From Desulfatirhabdium butyrativorans (GTDB taxonomy: Bacteria; Desulfobacterota; Desulfobacteria; Desulfobacterales; DYRK01), in NCBI GenBank assembly GCA_020718785.1, contig DYRK01000273.1, positions 1 through 7,729 on the forward strand: a stretch of 7,729 nucleotides of DNA. Direction: 5' to 3'. The notes below the pieces were generated by a model that had not been told where the DNA came from, made no database searches, and saw only the letters and a list, made by a program, of their open reading frames with translations. The first letter of the stretch is position 1; every line of letters begins with the position of its first letter. Shown here piece after piece: positions 1-7,027 of this stretch. The position numbers and the translations under genes are program-made.

Positions 1-2770
1 ACAGCCTTTTCAGAAATTCATAAATCACCGAAATTCCGCCTGTCCCGAAAAAAATAAAACCGGAAAGGACTGCCAGTATCATTAAAATAAAAATTATTCT
101 TCTTTTTTTCAGCGGTCTCCGAGGATTTCCGGGAGAAGATTCCGCTTTCTCTGCCCGTGTTCCGGAAGAAGGCTCGGGATCACCGTTTATCCGAATTTTT
201 CTATGAATCCTTCCGCGGCGGACCTCTGCTTTTTCTATTCCGTCCAGCAGTTTCCCCACATTGATATATTCAGCATTTTTCTCACAGATAACATCGCGTA
301 TGGAGCGTTCTTCGCATTTCAGCAGAAATTCGTAATCAAAGCGATGCTCGCATCCCGCGTGGCATATACAGGGAATTTTTTCCTTGAAATGGATTTTCCG
401 GATGCTTTTGTGGACCGCCGCGAAATGGGAGCGGATAATGGCCAGAAAATCCCGCCGTGTAGGTCCGTATATCTGAATCATGGCAATTTTGGTAAAAAGA
501 TTGATTTTTACTAATGACTGACTTCCTTCATATTCGAAATACGCCCCTTCGCGCCAGCACAGTTTTTCACCGTTATGCTCGATGAGATATTCGTGCATCC
601 GCACAATCAGACGGGTCACCATTCCGGCAGGCATGAATTCATAATGATATTCGAATCGGAGCGGATCCTGTGGTTTCCAGTTCTCATATTCGACTTCGCG
701 CGGAGACAGAAAGCCGGCGACAATGTAGCGGGTTCCGTCTCCGAAAGGAAAAGCCAATTCGAAATTTGCCATCAGCCGCAGAATAGTCGGATATTTGTCT
801 TTGGGATACAGGAGATGATTGTTCCATATCTTAGGCAGATCATCGCTGTATAGAATGCCGTTGCGCTTCTGGACCACTTCGGCATCCAGCACTTTGTAAA
901 CTGCATCGGTTCCCCATTCGGGTTTTAAAATAATAGTCTCATTCAAAAGCGGATCATCCTGAAAATGCAGAATCATCCCCAGATCATGGAGATAGCGGCT
1001 CAGTCTTTTTGCCTCGCTTTCCTCCACACTTACTCTTGCACAGACCTGAAGATAATTTCTGTAAGGAACGTGCGGTTTGGAACTGGCTTTCAAAGCCCGG
1101 CGGACAGCCAGCCACGAAGATGGCCAGAATGTCCCCATCAGCGGCAGACCCCATGCCTGACGGCTGATGAATTTCCTCAGTTCCTCGATTCCCTTGCCTT
1201 TTTTTGCGCTGACTTTTCTGGAGGCAATAACCTGAGGACAGCGGTTTTTCAGTTCAGTCAGATTCAAGTCTTTGTTGCGCTCATCCGACTTGTTCATCAC
1301 AATTACTATCGGGCTGTCTTCGGCAAAGGTATTTATGGTCTTGAGCCAGTAGTCAATCCGGGCAAATTCCTCTTCCTGACGTGCGTCCCAGACCAGAATA
1401 TAAAGAGATCTCTGAGTCAGAAAAAACTGATGTGTGGCATGATAAATTTCCTGACCCCCGAAATCCCAGACATTCAGAGACATCTCGGTCGCGGGATTGT
1501 CAGGCGCGGGAAGTTTCCATCCCTGAATCTCTATGCCTTTGGTGGTTGCCTGATTTTCGGAATACTTGTCCAATGACAGGCGTTTGATGAGACATGTTTT
1601 GCCCACGCCGCCCTGTCCCACCACCAGCAGTTTTCCTTCGTAGAGAGTCTGTCCGCCTTTGCCTGAATTCTTGAGATAATCCGTGATGGCAGCCAATCCC
1701 TGACTCGCAATTTCCACGGGCGGAAACACCAGGGGATTTTTATTCAGGTCAAGATGAGTTATATTTTTTAAGCGTACAATTTCCTTGGGCAGCCGGGTTA
1801 TCTGGTTGGAATCGAGATAAAGGACTGTCAGATTTCCGAGCTGTGCAATTTCTCTGGGCAGTTCGGTCAGCTGATTGGAGCTTAAATCAAGGATGCTGAG
1901 GTTTTTGAGCATCGAAATGCCTCGCGGCAGTTCCCTGAGCTGATTATTTCCCGCGTAAAGCTCCGTGAGATTTCCCAACTGTGCGATCTCTTTGGGCAAC
2001 TGGGTCAGATAATTTGAATTCAAAGACAGAATACTCAGATTTTTCAGCCGGGCAATACTTCCGACCAGTTCTGTCATCTGATTGAAATTCAGATACAGCT
2101 GGGTCAGATTTCCCAGTTGTGCAATATCTCTGGGCAGTTCGCGCAGCTGGTTGGAATTCAGTGAAAGAACGCTCAGTTCTTTAAGCTGCGAAATCGAAGA
2201 CGGCAGTTCGCTGATCTGGTTGAAGCTGAGATCAAGGAAGCTGATTCCGAGCTGCGTGACCGCTTCGGGCATAATGTCTATATGGTTTGAGCTTAAATCC
2301 AGACGGTCCAGTTTCACGAGCCGGGCAAAATCATCCGGCAGTTTTCTCAGGTAATTGGAGCTTGCATCCAGAATCGTGAGATTTTTAAGCTGAGTGATCT
2401 CATCGGGCAGTTCGCTTAAATGATTGGTATTCAGATCGAGAATACTGAGGTTTTTAAGCTGGGAAAAGCCTTTGGGCAACCCGGTAAGCTGATTCGAACT
2501 GAGATCGAGAACCGTGAGATTTTTCAGTTGACTTATCTCATCAGGCAGTTCGGTCAGATAGTTGGAATTCAGATAAAGCCGGCTGAGATTTTTAAGCTTT
2601 CCGATTTCTGCCGGCAGTTCGGACAGTCCCGCGGCGATCAGCACCTGCAAAGAGGTCGGATTGCCGATCTCAGGCGGAAGATAGCTGATTTTATGTTCGG
2701 ACAAATCAAGCTTGACAGCTTTTTCTTTTTCCGCTTTGCGGATAATCCCCAGCAATTCTTCCTGTCTCAC
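1..2770 (-). CDS. Roco 1: LRR-Roc-COR GTPase with C-terminal membrane helix (partial, 3' end off window)
   Basis: The frame is open for 923 codons from a GTG at 2770 down to the window edge, with no stop. Residues 1-17 are a short helical lead. Residues 18-336 hold 14 leucine-rich repeats of about 23 residues (pattern LxxLxLxxNxLxxLPxEI), followed by a capping repeat. The Roc GTPase follows: P-loop GQGGVGKT at 385-392, switch-I TT at 409-410, DFGGQE at 436-441, NKSD at 493-496 and SAK at 521-523. The COR region spans roughly 540-790. A Cys/His cluster (C801, C803, C807, H809, C819, C829) comes next, then a basic linker (LKKRR) and a membrane helix near 892-909. Roco proteins are GTPases that dimerise through COR, with the LRR as sensor or regulator; the ligand here is unknown. 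The GTG is preferred because it follows AAGGA by 9 nt, an in-frame stop lies at 2801-2803, no ATG intervenes, and the N-terminus (RQEELLGIIRKAE) aligns with residue 2 onward of Roco 2. It has one more repeat than Roco 2. Confidence 0.93.
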   Translation of the reverse strand, partial: MRQEELLGIIRKAEKEKAVKLDLSEHKISYLPPEIGNPTSLQVLIAAGLSELPAEIGKLKNLSRLYLNSNYLTELPDEISQLKNLTVLDLSSNQLTGLPKGFSQLKNLSILDLNTNHLSELPDEITQLKNLTILDASSNYLRKLPDDFARLVKLDRLDLSSNHIDIMPEAVTQLGISFLDLSFNQISELPSSISQLKELSVLSLNSNQLRELPRDIAQLGNLTQLYLNFNQMTELVGSIARLKNLSILSLNSNYLTQLPKEIAQLGNLTELYAGNNQLRELPRGISMLKNLSILDLSSNQLTELPREIAQLGNLTVLYLDSNQITRLPKEIVRLKNITHLDLNKNPLVFPPVEIASQGLAAITDYLKNSGKGGQTLYEGKLLVVGQGGVGKTCLIKRLSLDKYSENQATTKGIEIQGWKLPAPDNPATEMSLNVWDFGGQEIYHATHQFFLTQRSLYILVWDARQEEEFARIDYWLKTINTFAEDSPIVIVMNKSDERNKDLNLTELKNRCPQVIASRKVSAKKGKGIEELRKFISRQAWGLPLMGTFWPSSWLAVRRALKASSKPHVPYRNYLQVCARVSVEESEAKRLSRYLHDLGMILHFQDDPLLNETIILKPEWGTDAVYKVLDAEVVQKRNGILYSDDLPKIWNNHLLYPKDKYPTILRLMANFELAFPFGDGTRYIVAGFLSPREVEYENWKPQDPLRFEYHYEFMPAGMVTRLIVRMHEYLIEHNGEKLCWREGAYFEYEGSQSLVKINLFTKIAMIQIYGPTRRDFLAIIRSHFAAVHKSIRKIHFKEKIPCICHAGCEHRFDYEFLLKCEERSIRDVICEKNAEYINVGKLLDGIEKAEVRRGRIHRKIRINGDPEPSSGTRAEKAESSPGNPRRPLKKRRIIFILMILAVLSGFIFFGTGGISVIYEFLKRL

Positions 2771-2779
2771 TTTGTTTAT

Positions 2780-2784
2780 TCCTT
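2780..2784 (-). promoter_or_regulatory. Ribosome binding site deciding the GTG start of Roco 1
   Basis: AAGGA on the minus strand lies 9 nt upstream of the GTG at 2770. The frame is closed 30 nt upstream by TAA (2803-2801) and has no in-frame ATG between, so this site and the alignment with the paralogue together fix the start. Confidence 0.7.
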
Positions 2785-2795
2785 CGGAAATTGAA

Positions 2796-2960
2796 TGAGG
2801 TTAGGAGTAAGAGGTCAGGGGTCAGAGGTCGGGGTCAGAGGCATTATCCTCGCCCCTCACCTCTCACCTTCTTCCATCAAGATAGTCAGGGGTCAGAGGT
2901 CGGGGTCAGAGGCATTATCCTCGCCCCTCACCTCTCACCCCTCACCCCTCACCTCTCACC
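2796..2960. repeat. Heptad array 1: partly duplicated palindromic array between Vps62 gene and Roco 1
   Basis: This stretch is built from degenerate 7-nt units (GGTGAGA, GGTGAGG, GGTCAGA, GGTCAGG). Plus-strand GGTCAGAGG-type units face CCTCACC-type units across a CATTAT centre, giving an imperfect hairpin. A 55-nt block occurs twice without change (2814-2868 and 2885-2939). After each block comes a 16-nt tail, TTCTTCCATCAAGATA at 2869-2884 and TTCTTCCATCAATATA at 2961-2976, differing at one base. The second copy carries three extra heptads (2940-2960) before its tail. The array overlaps the 3' end of the Vps62 gene and provides its TGA stop. It fills most of the gap before Roco 1. It resembles intergenic palindromic repeats of the REP/BIME kind in position, but not in sequence as far as I can tell. 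Confidence 0.9.
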
Positions 2961-3914
2961 TTCTTCCATCAATATACAGTCCTTTCTGAGAACAGGCAAG
3001 ACCGAAAATACTGTGCTTCGGGATAGATGCCGATCATAACCCTGAAACAGATTCAAAGAAAATCCCTTATCCGGATTATCGGGATCAACCGGATAGACCG
3101 TTATTTCACGGGTTGATCCGCTCCCTTTGTTGTCCCATATCAGGGTTCCCAGTTTTCCTTCTGTCACTAAAGATTCTCTGACACAGACAATTTCTTTCCG
3201 GTCGGGTTCCGACCGCCCGGGTGTCAGGATATCTCCGAGACATCGGTATCCGAGCGGCGGGATCGGACGCCAGATTGCTCCGCCGGTATTGCCGCCCTCA
3301 TCATGCCAGATACAGGTGTATCCCGACGGATAGCCCAACAGCCCCTCTTTTTCAAAATCCGAAGAGACTTTCACGGCAAATGCCTTACCCTGGGGAGCGT
3401 CATAGTCGCCCTGGATATAATAGCCGAATATTTTATATCCTGCCGGCGGCAGCGGGCGATAAACGGTCGCATGCTGCAACCCGTTGCTCCCTTTGTCATT
3501 CCATACAAACTCAAACTGATCTGTCAGCATATAACAGAGGTGAGAGGTGAGGGGTGAGGGGTGAGGCGGTTCCTCTGACCCCGTACCTCTGACCCCTGAC
3601 CCCCCGACAGGGCTTGCCGGCAAGGGGGCAGAAGTTGTCTCCGTATCGGATATCGGCAGTTTCGGCGCCGGAAAAGCTGCTTTTGCCGATGCTTTCAGAA
3701 GAGTTATCATGTCTGTATGAATAACTGCACCTGTTACAATGAGCATGGTTCCGATTGAAACAACAATCATATCCGTGATCCGGCCGGCAACTGTATTCAG
3801 CCTGAGCAGAATAATAATAAGAAAAAAAAGCAATCCGGAAACAATCAGCAACACCCCGAAGGGCCGGTTAAACGTATTTTCAATGAGCGCTACAAACTCA
3901 GACAGTTCATTCAT
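2949..3914 (-). CDS. Two-helix membrane protein with C-terminal Vps62-like domain
   Basis: The product is 321 residues. Two hydrophobic helices lie near 18-39 and 46-65, with a short basic loop (R38, R45) between them. A Pro/Thr/Ser-rich linker runs from about 80 to 103. Residues 104-126 are translated from a heptad array. From about 134 to the end is a Vps62-like domain (the family of fungal/plant Vps62, also called DUF946). It shows three related units: VWNDKGS at 137, IWHDEGG at 202 and IWDNKGS at 259. The first two are followed by RPxPPxGYxxxG. This recurrence suggests a three-fold beta-rich fold. The biochemical role of bacterial members is not established. A weak AGGA lies 11 nt before the ATG. 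The TGA stop falls inside array 1 (GAGAGGTGA), so the last residues EEGER are partly repeat-derived. The gene starts 76 nt after the ABM gene. An alternative is that two former genes were joined by the array. Confidence 0.85.
   Translation of the reverse strand: MNELSEFVALIENTFNRPFGVLLIVSGLLFFLIIILLRLNTVAGRITDMIVVSIGTMLIVTGAVIHTDMITLLKASAKAAFPAPKLPISDTETTSAPLPASPVGGSGVRGTGSEEPPHPSPLTSHLCYMLTDQFEFVWNDKGSNGLQHATVYRPLPPAGYKIFGYYIQGDYDAPQGKAFAVKVSSDFEKEGLLGYPSGYTCIWHDEGGNTGGAIWRPIPPLGYRCLGDILTPGRSEPDRKEIVCVRESLVTEGKLGTLIWDNKGSGSTREITVYPVDPDNPDKGFSLNLFQGYDRHLSRSTVFSVLPVLRKDCILMEEGER
3536..3606. repeat. Heptad array 2: palindromic array inside the Vps62 gene, in frame
   Basis: On the plus strand GGTGAGAGGTGAGGGG-type units (about 3538-3566) face CCTCTGACC/CCCTGACC units (about 3572-3602) across a CGGTT centre, the same palindromic design as arrays 1, 3 and 4. 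On the coding (minus) strand both arms read as TCA/CAC forms with no TGA, so the frame stays open and residues 104-126 (rich in Gly, Ser, Pro, Thr) come from the repeat. It joins the membrane segment to the Vps62-like domain. Confidence 0.9.
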
Positions 3915-3948
3915 TTTTCACAAAATCCTGCAATGACAGCGAATAAAA

Positions 3949-3997
3949 AAATTGAGAAATGAGAAAAGAGAAATATTCAATTCTTTCTTCTCAATTT
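3949..3997. repeat. A/T-rich inverted repeat overlapping the ABM stop codon
   Basis: The arms AAATTGAGAA (3949-3958) and TTCTCAATTT (3988-3997) are perfectly complementary, separated by 29 nt that include GAGAAATGAGAAAAGAGAAA. The GAGAAAT-like units resemble an A-rich version of the heptads elsewhere in the window. The ABM TGA stop (3993-3991) lies in one arm. It could be a weak terminator, an mRNA-stabilising hairpin or a decayed array; no clean T-tract follows on the minus strand. Confidence 0.55.
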
Positions 3998-4302
3998 CCC
4001 GCGGCAACGCTTTTGGTGCATTCCACTTCATAAACGGTGATATTCGGTTCCCCGATAATCAGCCCGGAAACTTTCCCGGAAAAGTCCAGAAAATGCTCGG
4101 TCATGAGATGTGTTTTAAGTGCATCCCGGTCATCCCATTCTTCAAAAAACAGAAACTCGTCCCTGTTATTGACTTCCTGATAAAAAGTGTAGCTGACACA
4201 GCCTTTTTCCGCTCTTGTGAACCGGATCAGACGCTCGGCAAGCTGTATCAGTTCATCCTGTTTTCCCGGTCTGCCGGTGATTTTTCCCGCGAGAACAAAC
4301 AT
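3991..4302 (-). CDS. Antibiotic biosynthesis monooxygenase (ABM) domain protein
   Basis: The product is 103 residues, the usual size of single-domain ABM/YgiN-type proteins. These are dimeric ferredoxin-like alpha/beta proteins that include quinol monooxygenases and small cofactor-free oxygenases. Family features visible are a short first strand (FVLAGKITGRPGK), a helix with LIRFTRAEKGCVSYTFYQ near 25-42, the FLFFEEWDD strand at 50-58, and a helix with H65 and H70 (KTHLMTEHF) ending in the FLDF motif. No signal peptide or membrane segment is present, so it is cytosolic. The start is well supported: AAAGGAG lies 8 nt before the ATG. It sits 82 nt after Roco 2 and 76 nt before the Vps62 gene in the same orientation. 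Many family members are of unknown substrate, and a link to the Rocos may be only co-transcription. Confidence 0.9.
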   Translation of the reverse strand: MFVLAGKITGRPGKQDELIQLAERLIRFTRAEKGCVSYTFYQEVNNRDEFLFFEEWDDRDALKTHLMTEHFLDFSGKVSGLIIGEPNITVYEVECTKSVAAGN

Positions 4303-4325
4303 TGTTTAAGCTCCTTTCTTTATTT

Positions 4326-4391
4326 GAGGTCAGAGGTCAGGGGTAAGGGGTAAGGATTTCCTCTGACCTCTCACCCCTGACCCCTCACCTC
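4326..4391. repeat. Heptad array 3: palindromic array between Roco 2 and ABM gene
   Basis: The left arm (4326-4355) of GGTCAGA/GGTCAGG/GGTAAGG units faces a right arm (4360-4391) of CCTCTGACC/CCTCACC units across an ATTT loop. Reading the right arm as its complement, about 24 of 30 positions match the left arm, so a long imperfect hairpin can form. The array fills most of the 82-nt gap, and its edge supplies the TGA stop of Roco 2 (ATGAGGTGA). Both strands carry stops in several frames. No T-tract follows on the minus strand, so it is not a classical terminator. Confidence 0.9.
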
Positions 4392-7027
4392 ATGATAATC
4401 CCTGCAATGATGAACAGCAGAGCCAGAATAAAAACAAGTGTTTTGATTCTGATCTTAAATTTTTCCTTCCGGGCGGGAAGTATGGGATTGACCTCGGCCC
4501 TCGGCAGCCGGTATTTCCCTTCCCGCTTTTCTTTGACTCTCTCTATACGGTTTTCAGGAGTTTCGATGCTGTTGAGCAGTTTTTCCACACTGATATGTTC
4601 GGCGGTTTTTTCGCAAAGAACATGCTTTATGCCTTTTTCCTCACATTTCAGCAGGAAATTGTAATCGAAGCGGTGATTGCAGTCCGATCCGCATAAGCAG
4701 GGAATTTTTTCCTTGAAACATATCCGCTGCATACTTTTATGAATAGCGGCAAAGTGCAGGCGGACAGCGACCAAAAATTCCTTTTTCCCGGGACCCTCTA
4801 TCTCTACCCCGGAGATATTGCTGTAAGGATTGATCCTGACCTGCGCCCGTGTTCCCAGATGTTCAAAATAGGCACCTTCACGCCAGCAGAGTTTTTCCCC
4901 GTCGCGTTCGATCAGAAATTCATGCATCCTTACAATCAGGCGGGTGATCACGCCGGCAGGGAGAAAATCATAATGATATTCGAATCTGAGACTGTCCTGT
5001 GGCTTCCAGTCATAAACGCATTCTTTCAGGGACAGAAATTCGGTGACAATATAGCGGTCCCCTTCCCCAAATGGAAACGCAAGTTCGAAATTTGCCATCA
5101 GGCGCAGAATGGTCTGATATTTGTCTTTGGGATACAGGGTCCGGTTTGCCCATATTTTAGGCAGATCTTTGAGATACAGGATACCGTTGCGATCCTGAAC
5201 TACGCGGGCATCCAGCACTTTATACACCGCATCGGTTCCCCATTCCGGTTTGAGTATGATGGTTTCTTTCAGAACCGGATCATCCTGAAAATGCAGAATA
5301 ATGCCGAGATCATGGAGATAGCGGCTCAGTGTTTTGGCTTCGCTTTCTTCGATATCCAGCTGTCTGCACACTTTGAGATAATTTTTGTAAGGCACATGAT
5401 AGCGCGATGAGTCATTCAGGGTTTCGCGCACAGTGAGCCATGAGGTGGGCCAGAAAGTTCCCATGAGCGGCAGTTCATAAGCCTGTTTTGCAATAAAATT
5501 CCGCAGTTCTTCAATACCGGCATTGTTTTTGGCACTGACTTTCTTTGCTCCTGCCACCTGGGGACAGCGTTCCCTCATTTCTTTGAAATTCAGGTCTTTA
5601 TCCCGTTCATCCGCCTTGTTCATCACGACCAATATCGGGCTGTCTTCGGCAAAGGTCTGAATGCAGTTGAGCCAGTAATCAATCCGGGCATATTCTTCTT
5701 CCTGCCGGGCGTCCCAGACTAAAATATAAAGCGATCTCTGGGTCAGAAAAAACTGATGTGTGGCATGATAAATTTCCTGTCCCCCGAAATCCCAGACATT
5801 CAAGGTCATTTCGGTTGCCTCATTCGGCACGCTGATCCGCCAGGAGGCGATGTCAATCCCCTCGGTGGTCGGCTGGGTTCCGGAATACTGCCCGCTTATC
5901 AGACGCCTCATCAGACAGGTTTTGCCCACACCGCCCTGTCCCACAAACAGCAGTTTGCCCTCATAAAGTGTTTTTCCGCCTTTGTCGGATTTTTTCAGGT
6001 ACTCCATGACCGCGGACAGCCCCTGACTGGCGATTTCCAGCGGCGGAAAAGTCAGCGGGTTCCGGTTCAGATCAAGATGAATCAGTTTTTTCAGATCGCC
6101 GATTTCTCTGGGAAGCCGGCTCATCTGGTTGGAATCCAGATAAAGGACCGTAAGGTCTTTGAGTTCGGTAAGTTCCCGAGGCAGCCGGGTCAGTTTGTTG
6201 GAACTCAGATCCAGAATCTGAAGATTTTTAAGTCCGACAATTTCCCCGGGCAGTTCACGCAGTTCGCTGAAAGCCAGATACAGCCGGCTGAGATTTCTGA
6301 GCCGGCCGATCTCCGGGGGCAGCGAAGAGAGCCGGTTGGAACTCAGATTCAGTTCGGTGAGATTTCCGAATCCGCCGATCTCCGGGGGCAGCGAAGAGAG
6401 CCGGTTGGAATCCAAATACAGGACCGCAAGATTTTTAAGCGGGTAAATTTCTTCTGGAACAGTTCCGAACTGATTGAAACTCAGATTCAGTTCGGCAAGG
6501 GTCTTCAGTTGTGCGAATGCCGCGGGAAGACTGTTCAGCTGATTGGAATCCAAATACAGCCGGGAGAGATTTTTCAGCTGGCCCATATCTTCGGGAAGTT
6601 TTTTCAGTTGGTTGAAGCTCAGATTCAGTCCGGTAAGATTCCTGAGCTGCATCATTTCTTCAGGCAGTTCGGTCAGGAGGTTATAGCTCAGGTTCAGTCC
6701 GGTAAGATTTTTAAGCAGTCCTATTTCCGGGGGCAGTTCGGTCAGCAGATTGGAGCTTAATGTCAGTCCGGTGAGATTTTTCAGTTGCCCGATCTCCGGA
6801 GGCAGGGTCCTGATTTCATTGGAACTCAAATAAAGCCGGTTAAGATTTCTGAGCTGGCCGATCTCCGGGGGAAGTGAGTTCAATCCTCTGACAATCAGAA
6901 CCTCCAATGCCGACAGCCTGCTGATTTCCGAAGGAAGATGCGTGATTTCATATTCGGAAAGATCAAGTTCGGTAAGTCCCTCATCTTCGGCTCTGCGTAA
7001 GATTTTCAATAATTCTTCCTGCGTCAT
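4385..7027 (-). CDS. Roco 2: LRR-Roc-COR GTPase with C-terminal membrane helix (complete)
   Basis: The product is 880 residues. A short helical lead (1-17) precedes 13 leucine-rich repeats (18-314) and a capping repeat at about 315-333. The Roc GTPase follows with P-loop GQGGVGKT at 363-370, switch-I TT at 387-388, DFGGQE at 413-418, NKAD at 470-473 and SAK at 498-500. All nucleotide-binding motifs are intact. The COR region spans roughly 518-770. A Cys/His cluster (C777, C779, C783, H785, C795, C805) follows, then a charged linker and a membrane helix at about 862-878 with only MR after it. No kinase, TIR, nuclease or other effector domain is seen, so any output must come through COR, the Cys/His region or partners. 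It is a close paralogue of Roco 1, 22 residues (one repeat) shorter before the P-loop. It heads the four co-directional genes. The ATG sits just after a repeat-derived GAGGTGA. Confidence 0.96.
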   Translation of the reverse strand: MTQEELLKILRRAEDEGLTELDLSEYEITHLPSEISRLSALEVLIVRGLNSLPPEIGQLRNLNRLYLSSNEIRTLPPEIGQLKNLTGLTLSSNLLTELPPEIGLLKNLTGLNLSYNLLTELPEEMMQLRNLTGLNLSFNQLKKLPEDMGQLKNLSRLYLDSNQLNSLPAAFAQLKTLAELNLSFNQFGTVPEEIYPLKNLAVLYLDSNRLSSLPPEIGGFGNLTELNLSSNRLSSLPPEIGRLRNLSRLYLAFSELRELPGEIVGLKNLQILDLSSNKLTRLPRELTELKDLTVLYLDSNQMSRLPREIGDLKKLIHLDLNRNPLTFPPLEIASQGLSAVMEYLKKSDKGGKTLYEGKLLFVGQGGVGKTCLMRRLISGQYSGTQPTTEGIDIASWRISVPNEATEMTLNVWDFGGQEIYHATHQFFLTQRSLYILVWDARQEEEYARIDYWLNCIQTFAEDSPILVVMNKADERDKDLNFKEMRERCPQVAGAKKVSAKNNAGIEELRNFIAKQAYELPLMGTFWPTSWLTVRETLNDSSRYHVPYKNYLKVCRQLDIEESEAKTLSRYLHDLGIILHFQDDPVLKETIILKPEWGTDAVYKVLDARVVQDRNGILYLKDLPKIWANRTLYPKDKYQTILRLMANFELAFPFGEGDRYIVTEFLSLKECVYDWKPQDSLRFEYHYDFLPAGVITRLIVRMHEFLIERDGEKLCWREGAYFEHLGTRAQVRINPYSNISGVEIEGPGKKEFLVAVRLHFAAIHKSMQRICFKEKIPCLCGSDCNHRFDYNFLLKCEEKGIKHVLCEKTAEHISVEKLLNSIETPENRIERVKEKREGKYRLPRAEVNPILPARKEKFKIRIKTLVFILALLFIIAGIIMR
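6305..6410 (-). repeat. Recently duplicated LRR unit within Roco 2
   Basis: A 37-nt stretch is identical at 6305-6341 and 6374-6410, exactly 69 nt (23 codons) apart. Both encode the NRLSSLPPEIG part of neighbouring repeats (residues about 207-219 and 230-242). Other repeats in the gene are much less alike at the DNA level, so this looks like a young duplication or conversion of one repeat unit. Confidence 0.85.

Noticed and set aside
965..1576. Plus-strand open frame of 203 codons
   Set aside because: It lies opposite the Roc-COR part of Roco 1, which has clear motifs in the minus strand; no ribosome binding site or domain supports it.
2796..2960. CRISPR array
   Set aside because: The repeats are degenerate 7-nt units without unique spacers of constant length; the 55-nt block is a simple duplication, and no cas gene is present.
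2791..3039. Plus-strand open frames rich in Ser, Pro, Leu, Thr
   Set aside because: They are direct translations of heptad array 1 and the antisense end of the Vps62 gene.
4326..4391. Rho-independent terminator after Roco 2
   Set aside because: The hairpin is long and GC-rich but no T-tract follows on the minus strand, and the next gene starts close by in the same direction.
4739..5410. Plus-strand open frame of 223 codons
   Set aside because: It is antisense to the COR and Cys/His region of Roco 2; the minus-strand product is unambiguous.
5756..6760. Long plus-strand open frame of 334 codons
   Set aside because: It is antisense to the Roco 2 LRR and GTPase coding region; its periodic sequence simply mirrors the 69-nt LRR repeat and it has no recognisable domain.
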